From assembly GCA_039619475.1 (NCBI GenBank), contig CM077116.1:3038001-3102000 (forward strand): DNA of 64,000 nt, read 5' to 3'. A program made the translations under genes and the position numbers. The notes beneath the pieces are model-generated. The model did not search any database and was not told the DNA's origin. It saw nothing but the letters and a program-made list of their open reading frames with translations. The stretch comes from Icerya purchasi. Taxonomy: Eukaryota > Arthropoda > Insecta > Hemiptera > Monophlebidae. This document shows, one piece after another, positions 59,705 through 64,000 of this stretch. Each line of letters opens with the position of its first letter. Position 1 is the first letter of the stretch.

Positions 59705-62484
59705 TAATCTAAGGGGTCTTAATAAATAACCCAAATTTCATGTGTTTATATAGATTTTGAGTTATTAGAGGGTTAAAAGTGGCTCCAAATGGTTCGTGTA
59801 AATATACACACGGCTGCTGCGTCGTCGCCAGTTCCTTTTTCTCGGCTTGATACGCTGCCGCTTATCTAGATACCTCTCAGTTATCAAAAAGTCTCCCCCA
59901 CCACTATTTTGTTATTTGCATTTCGGTAAGTTAAATTTATCGGAAAAATAACGCTTGTTTTCCCATTTTCGACGGAAGAAATTTCTCAAGTATTCCTAAA
60001 TGATTTTTTTCCGAGAATTACCGATTAAATGTTAAATTATACGAATACAGTCATTTAATATTGTACAACTAAATCATTTCGTCAACATTAATAGCTGCTA
60101 AAATACTATATAATATTTTATTAATTCGTTATTTCACTAAATTAACTATTTGCATGTTTATAGCGTAATTATTTTCGAGATAAATAAATTACGAGTATAT
60201 TAATATGTGTTCCTTAGCCGGTCGCCTTTTTTTCGTTGGTTATTTATTTTTCGGTAGTTTCCAGTTGGCAATGCGAAACACGTGCGCGTCTAAAAAATGA
60301 GGAAAAGAAGCTTTCCCCTAAATTTTTCTTAACCGAGCGAGAATACTAATTCGAATCGTACGAAAATTCCTGGAATGTCTCAAGAAGTTTCTTAAATACT
60401 CGCCAAAAGTGTATAATAAAACGAGGAATAAAAGCGAGCTGGGAAACCACTTAAAATTCTACATTGCGTAAATTAGAACTTCAGGAAATGAAATTTTCCG
60501 CAATTAAAGTGTAAACGCTATTATAGAAAATTGTCAAAGAACCGTTCGGATGAAGGAATGCACATCGACGACCGAAATAACCGCGAAAATCGACAAATTC
60601 TGGCCTATTCTCTGCCCTGACCAACCCACAAAGTACCCTAGTGATTCGAATAATTTGCCTCGTCGAAATCATGATTTTTTCGTTGTTTAATAATAAAGTT
60701 GAAAAAGTATTATGAAACCAATTTTTTATTTTTGTTTGATTTCGGTTTATACGCACATTAGTGCAATGATGATTTTTTGAACTTTCGGATTCCAACTAGG
60801 TTTTGTCTGAATGAGATAGCGCTGTCTGCCAGTCTTTCAAACATCTCTTGGATGTGTAACAAGAATCGGTTAGAAAGGTTATTCGAGAAACAGCCGATCT
60901 TGATGAGATAAAAAACTACAGAATATAACGTGAATCGTACAATACTGTAGCAAATGGAATTTCCGATTATAATAATGCGCCGTAAACCAGACGGGCTAAC
61001 GGAGTAAGGTAATTTCTTTATATGTATCATTGTCATTTTCTCCTACGATAGCCCCCTGGGCTTCTCGTATTATTACGGGATATGTTCCATTTTCCGCCAC
61101 GAACTGTTCTCATCGTGCCTCGATCTAACTCGAGAGTGAATAAGCAAAATGTTGATCGGTCCTAACTGGTGACCCACTCTTAGGCAGTTGTACCTTCAAT
61201 AACGCCGGTCACTGGTGAATTTATCAGATTGTAGCGTGCGTAGTTGTGAATAACCCTTTGCTAGTTCCAGTCATGCGGCGAAGTATACTAAGACAAACTG
61301 AAAAAGAAAGAAATCCGCCGGTAATTCTCTGATATACATATATATTAGTGTAGCTAAAGAGACGGTAAATCTGGGATGTCGCTATTTGAACGTGCGAAGA
61401 AAAATGTTTAATGTGTAATAATTGAATTCTGATTTGATAATTTTCTCGTCTTTCGTATTCATCAGGCGCTGTGAGTTTTCTCCGACCACAACGAGTCACT
61501 AAGAGCGTACTAAGAAGCACATCTATACAAGAGTAGCGTAAACAGCCAATCAGATCGAACGTTTAACGAACCGAGAATTTCTCTACTTTTACAGAATTTT
61601 TGGCAGCGAAACTGTAACCGCGCTATCGCTATTTTATGCTAGACTTTCGCGTGTCTAATTTATAATATGCTCAGCGAAATCTGTCAACTGTGACAAACGA
61701 AGAGCGGTATGGAAGCGATAATGTATTATCGACAATTTAGAAACGTTTATTAATTAATTAATTAATGTGAGCGGACGTATTCACTTTAAAATAGATTTCT
61801 TAATGTGATTTTAATTCTCTTCTTAATAATACAACTCATTTTTTTTTTATTATTATAAAACGAAGGCACTTATTTATTTTACTTTGTAGTTTTTAAATTA
61901 AGGTTACTTAATAATCCTATTTATATATTTATTTTTTGAATTTATTTTTGTCGCTCATGAAAAATTATTTATATTAGATTTGTTAATTTCCTTTATCAAA
62001 ATTTAAATATTCATTTTCTTTCGTAGGCATTTGATTTTTTATTCTTTGGAATTCTGTACATCGAGTTCATCCCGTTTTAACATTTTTCTGTCTTAGGGAA
62101 GTAATGAAGAAAAAATTAAGCTTCATCGCTGAATGCGGGTTTCTTTAACATTCGGACACCAGAAACGAATTTTAGGAGTAGTTTAAAAATAGTTGAGTTT
62201 TTTTTTTTTTTTTTTTTTTTATCGTACTGAACAATTCCTCGAAGCATGTATACATGCAAAAAATAACAAATCGAATAAAATTGAAATGAAATATAAAAAC
62301 AACATCGCTATTTAATATTTTAATAAAAATAAATAAAACAAATATAAAAAATGATTGATAGTTTTTTTGCTTTTTTTTTTTTTATTTTGTAATTATTGCT
62401 TCTAAACTTTTAGGCAAAGATTCAACCAGCTGTTCTTTTGAACTGGCTTATTTTTCTTAAATTTCAACGATTTTCATCAGTCTA
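59705..62484. other. No gene recognised
   Basis: AT-rich with moderate-complexity parts at 59800-59900, 60480-60700 and 60790-61560. Minus frames of 92-104 codons show no recognisable domain. T20 or longer at 62197-62220. Confidence 0.42.
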
Positions 62485-62880
62485 ATGATGTTTAATATTA
62501 TCGAGGTTTCAAGGCGGCGTTTTAAATACTTTTGTCTTTACATTGGTGCATTAAAGTCTTCTCCTATTCCTGCAGTTCTATCCGAAACAAATATGCATCC
62601 TCTTTATATTCGCCGATCGCTGCTTGGATATCGTTTCCAAATTAAACGTAGTCCTACGTTCTTTTCTAGTTTCATTCCCTCTTATCATCATATTGACAGC
62701 CTCTGACGTTTTGTTCCTGATAAAAATTCCAATTCTCCCCCACATATTATAGTTGCACAGATTTCTGAATTTTTTCCATTTGTTTTTTCCTATAACGAGT
62801 TCCTCTATTTTTCTCCCAAGGTTTCATTAGCATAAAGCGACCAATCAATTTTTCTCTTTTTCCACTTCGTGTTAACTCTG
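62485..62880 (+). pseudogene. LINE fragment after the RT thumb
   Basis: The plus frame at 62485-62706 contains YIGALKSSPIPAVLSETNMH followed by PLYIRRSLLGYRF. It matches the LINE block LGAxxSTPxxALxxExxxxPLxxRRxxLxxRxxxK that lies between the RT thumb and RNase H. A stop interrupts soon after and the rest is weak. It is probably the same family as the RT relic at 46100-48450. Confidence 0.6.
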
Positions 62881-63104
62881 CTTCTCGCCAGGTAATTAAG
62901 ATTTCTATTAGCCAAGCTAACCACCAAAGAGCCTATCGCGCCACCTTATAGAAAACGAGAGTGTATTTTATTATTGCGCTTATATCTAGTATGCGGTTTT
63001 TTAATTATTTTGCAATTTTCGGGACTCTAATTACGAATGGCGTTTAAGAATAATCATAATATTCCGCTTTAATGCATAGGATGCATTATATCGAGTGATA
63101 ATTA

Positions 63105-63990
63105 TTTTTCACTTTTCAGTGTATTTTATTAAATTTTTAGAGTAACGCTTAAAGTGTCGATATTTTTTCGTTTAAAGAAACTATTTCATTAGAAAAAATG
63201 TTAAAAATTAAAATTTTTTTTTTTTAAAGAAAATACCGACACTTCAAGAGTTACCATAAAAATTTAATAACAGTGCGCTAGAAAGTAAAACGGAGTAATT
63301 CGATTAAAAATATATTTCAGAGTGATATTCCTCAAGTGGTGATATCGTGATTTGTATACAAATTAGAGTCAGCACCAAATTAAAATTAAATTCATATTAG
63401 AACAATAATTAAAAACTGCATTAAATATTCATTAAATTCTTTTTAGATGTTGTAATTTGTGATTTCCGTGACTACTCTAATTAAGTTATTAGTACACTTT
63501 ATAAATGTTTTTAATTAATAACCTTGATTACAGTTACTCAGTTATGTATTCTATTACACGAAATTAATCACTATTACACATATATTTATGAATTAATTAA
63601 TTTTATTTATTTTATATTTAAAACAATTCAATAAATGACGTTGTGTATTTTGTGTAATAGTGATTAATTTCGTGGAATAGAATACATAACTGAGTAACTG
63701 TAATCAAGGTTATTAATTAAAAACATTTATAAAGTGTACAATCACAGTTACGGAGGAAATCAAACATAATAAGTTATTAGTGTTGTATAAGAATTATATC
63801 GTCACTTAAAAGGTATATCACTCTGAAACATATTTTTTATCGAATTATTTTCTTTACTTTTTAGTGCACTTTTATTAAATTTTTATAGTAACTCTTGAAG
63901 TGTTGGTATTCTTTTTTTTTTTTTTTTTTTTTTGAAAAAAAAAACAATTTATTTTACGATTTTTAGCATTATACTTGAACTTTTTTCTCG
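63105..63990. repeat. Nested foldback array
   Basis: An inner pair, 63497-63580 against 63652-63740, is almost perfectly complementary and shares GTTACTCAGTTATGTATTCT. An outer pair, 63226-63325 against 63805-63915, shares ATATCACTCTGAAA-type and TAGTAACTCTTGAAGTGT-type blocks. A third segment at 63116-63215 is a direct copy of the outer right arm. The whole is non-coding and may continue past the window end. Confidence 0.85.
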
Positions 63991-64000
63991 TTAAAAATCA

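Noticed and set aside
60481..61036. Minus frames of 104 and 92 codons
   Set aside because: Composition fits chance; I found no Ig, zinc-finger or transposon motif and no convincing splice pairing.

Overview
The window reads as AT-rich insect nuclear DNA with almost no protein-coding content. One exon convincingly belongs to a host gene: a 136-bp exon on the minus strand (33327-33462), with consensus splice sites, that encodes part of the first immunoglobulin domain of a Beaten path (Beat) family protein. Beat proteins are arthropod neuronal Ig proteins, so an insect source is well supported. The order cannot be fixed from this window. CpG dinucleotides do not look depleted. I found no second exon on either side, so the exon probably sits between very large introns.

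Nearly everything else recognisable is transposable-element debris. From 1 to 18 kb there are minus-strand non-LTR retrotransposon (LINE) relics at about 2.3-3.5, 8.9-10.7 and 14.7-15.2 kb. A Penelope-like reverse-transcriptase relic (3.5-3.9 kb) abuts the first of them. The same region has a small foldback repeat, the first copy of a hairpin-bearing repeat family (6.8-7.3 kb) and a three-unit degenerate tandem repeat (17.5-18.2 kb). At 18.5-18.9 kb is a mariner transposase fragment. At 19.04-21.15 kb is a hAT transposon with matching terminal inverted repeats and a perfect 8-bp target duplication; it holds a transposase relic and a nested LINE fragment.

From 21 to 53 kb there are foldback repeats, a 22-bp minisatellite, a promoter-like segment, three inverted copies of the hairpin repeat (27.0, 36.1 and 48.7 kb) and the Beat exon. 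LINE endonuclease, RT and C-terminal fragments lie at 28.2 kb, 40-44 kb and 46-48 kb. A 1.08-kb TIR element interrupts the 46-48 kb LINE near RT motif A. A Helitron helicase relic lies at 51.8-52.5 kb.

From 53 to 64 kb the window has a 740-bp foldback element, the outward-facing 3' end of one LINE, and the best-preserved element here: an I-clade-like LINE at about 54.9-58.8 kb with endonuclease, RT, RNase H, zinc knuckle and poly(A). It is disabled by one nonsense codon and two frame breaks. A 20-bp direct repeat brackets the two LINEs, and a 410-bp block occurs both inside and downstream of that bracket. A further LINE fragment (62.5 kb) and a nested foldback (63.1 kb to the end) close the window. 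I see no operon, CRISPR array, rRNA or convincing tRNA, and no undescribed functional system. What stands out is the transposon nesting and the isolated Beat exon.
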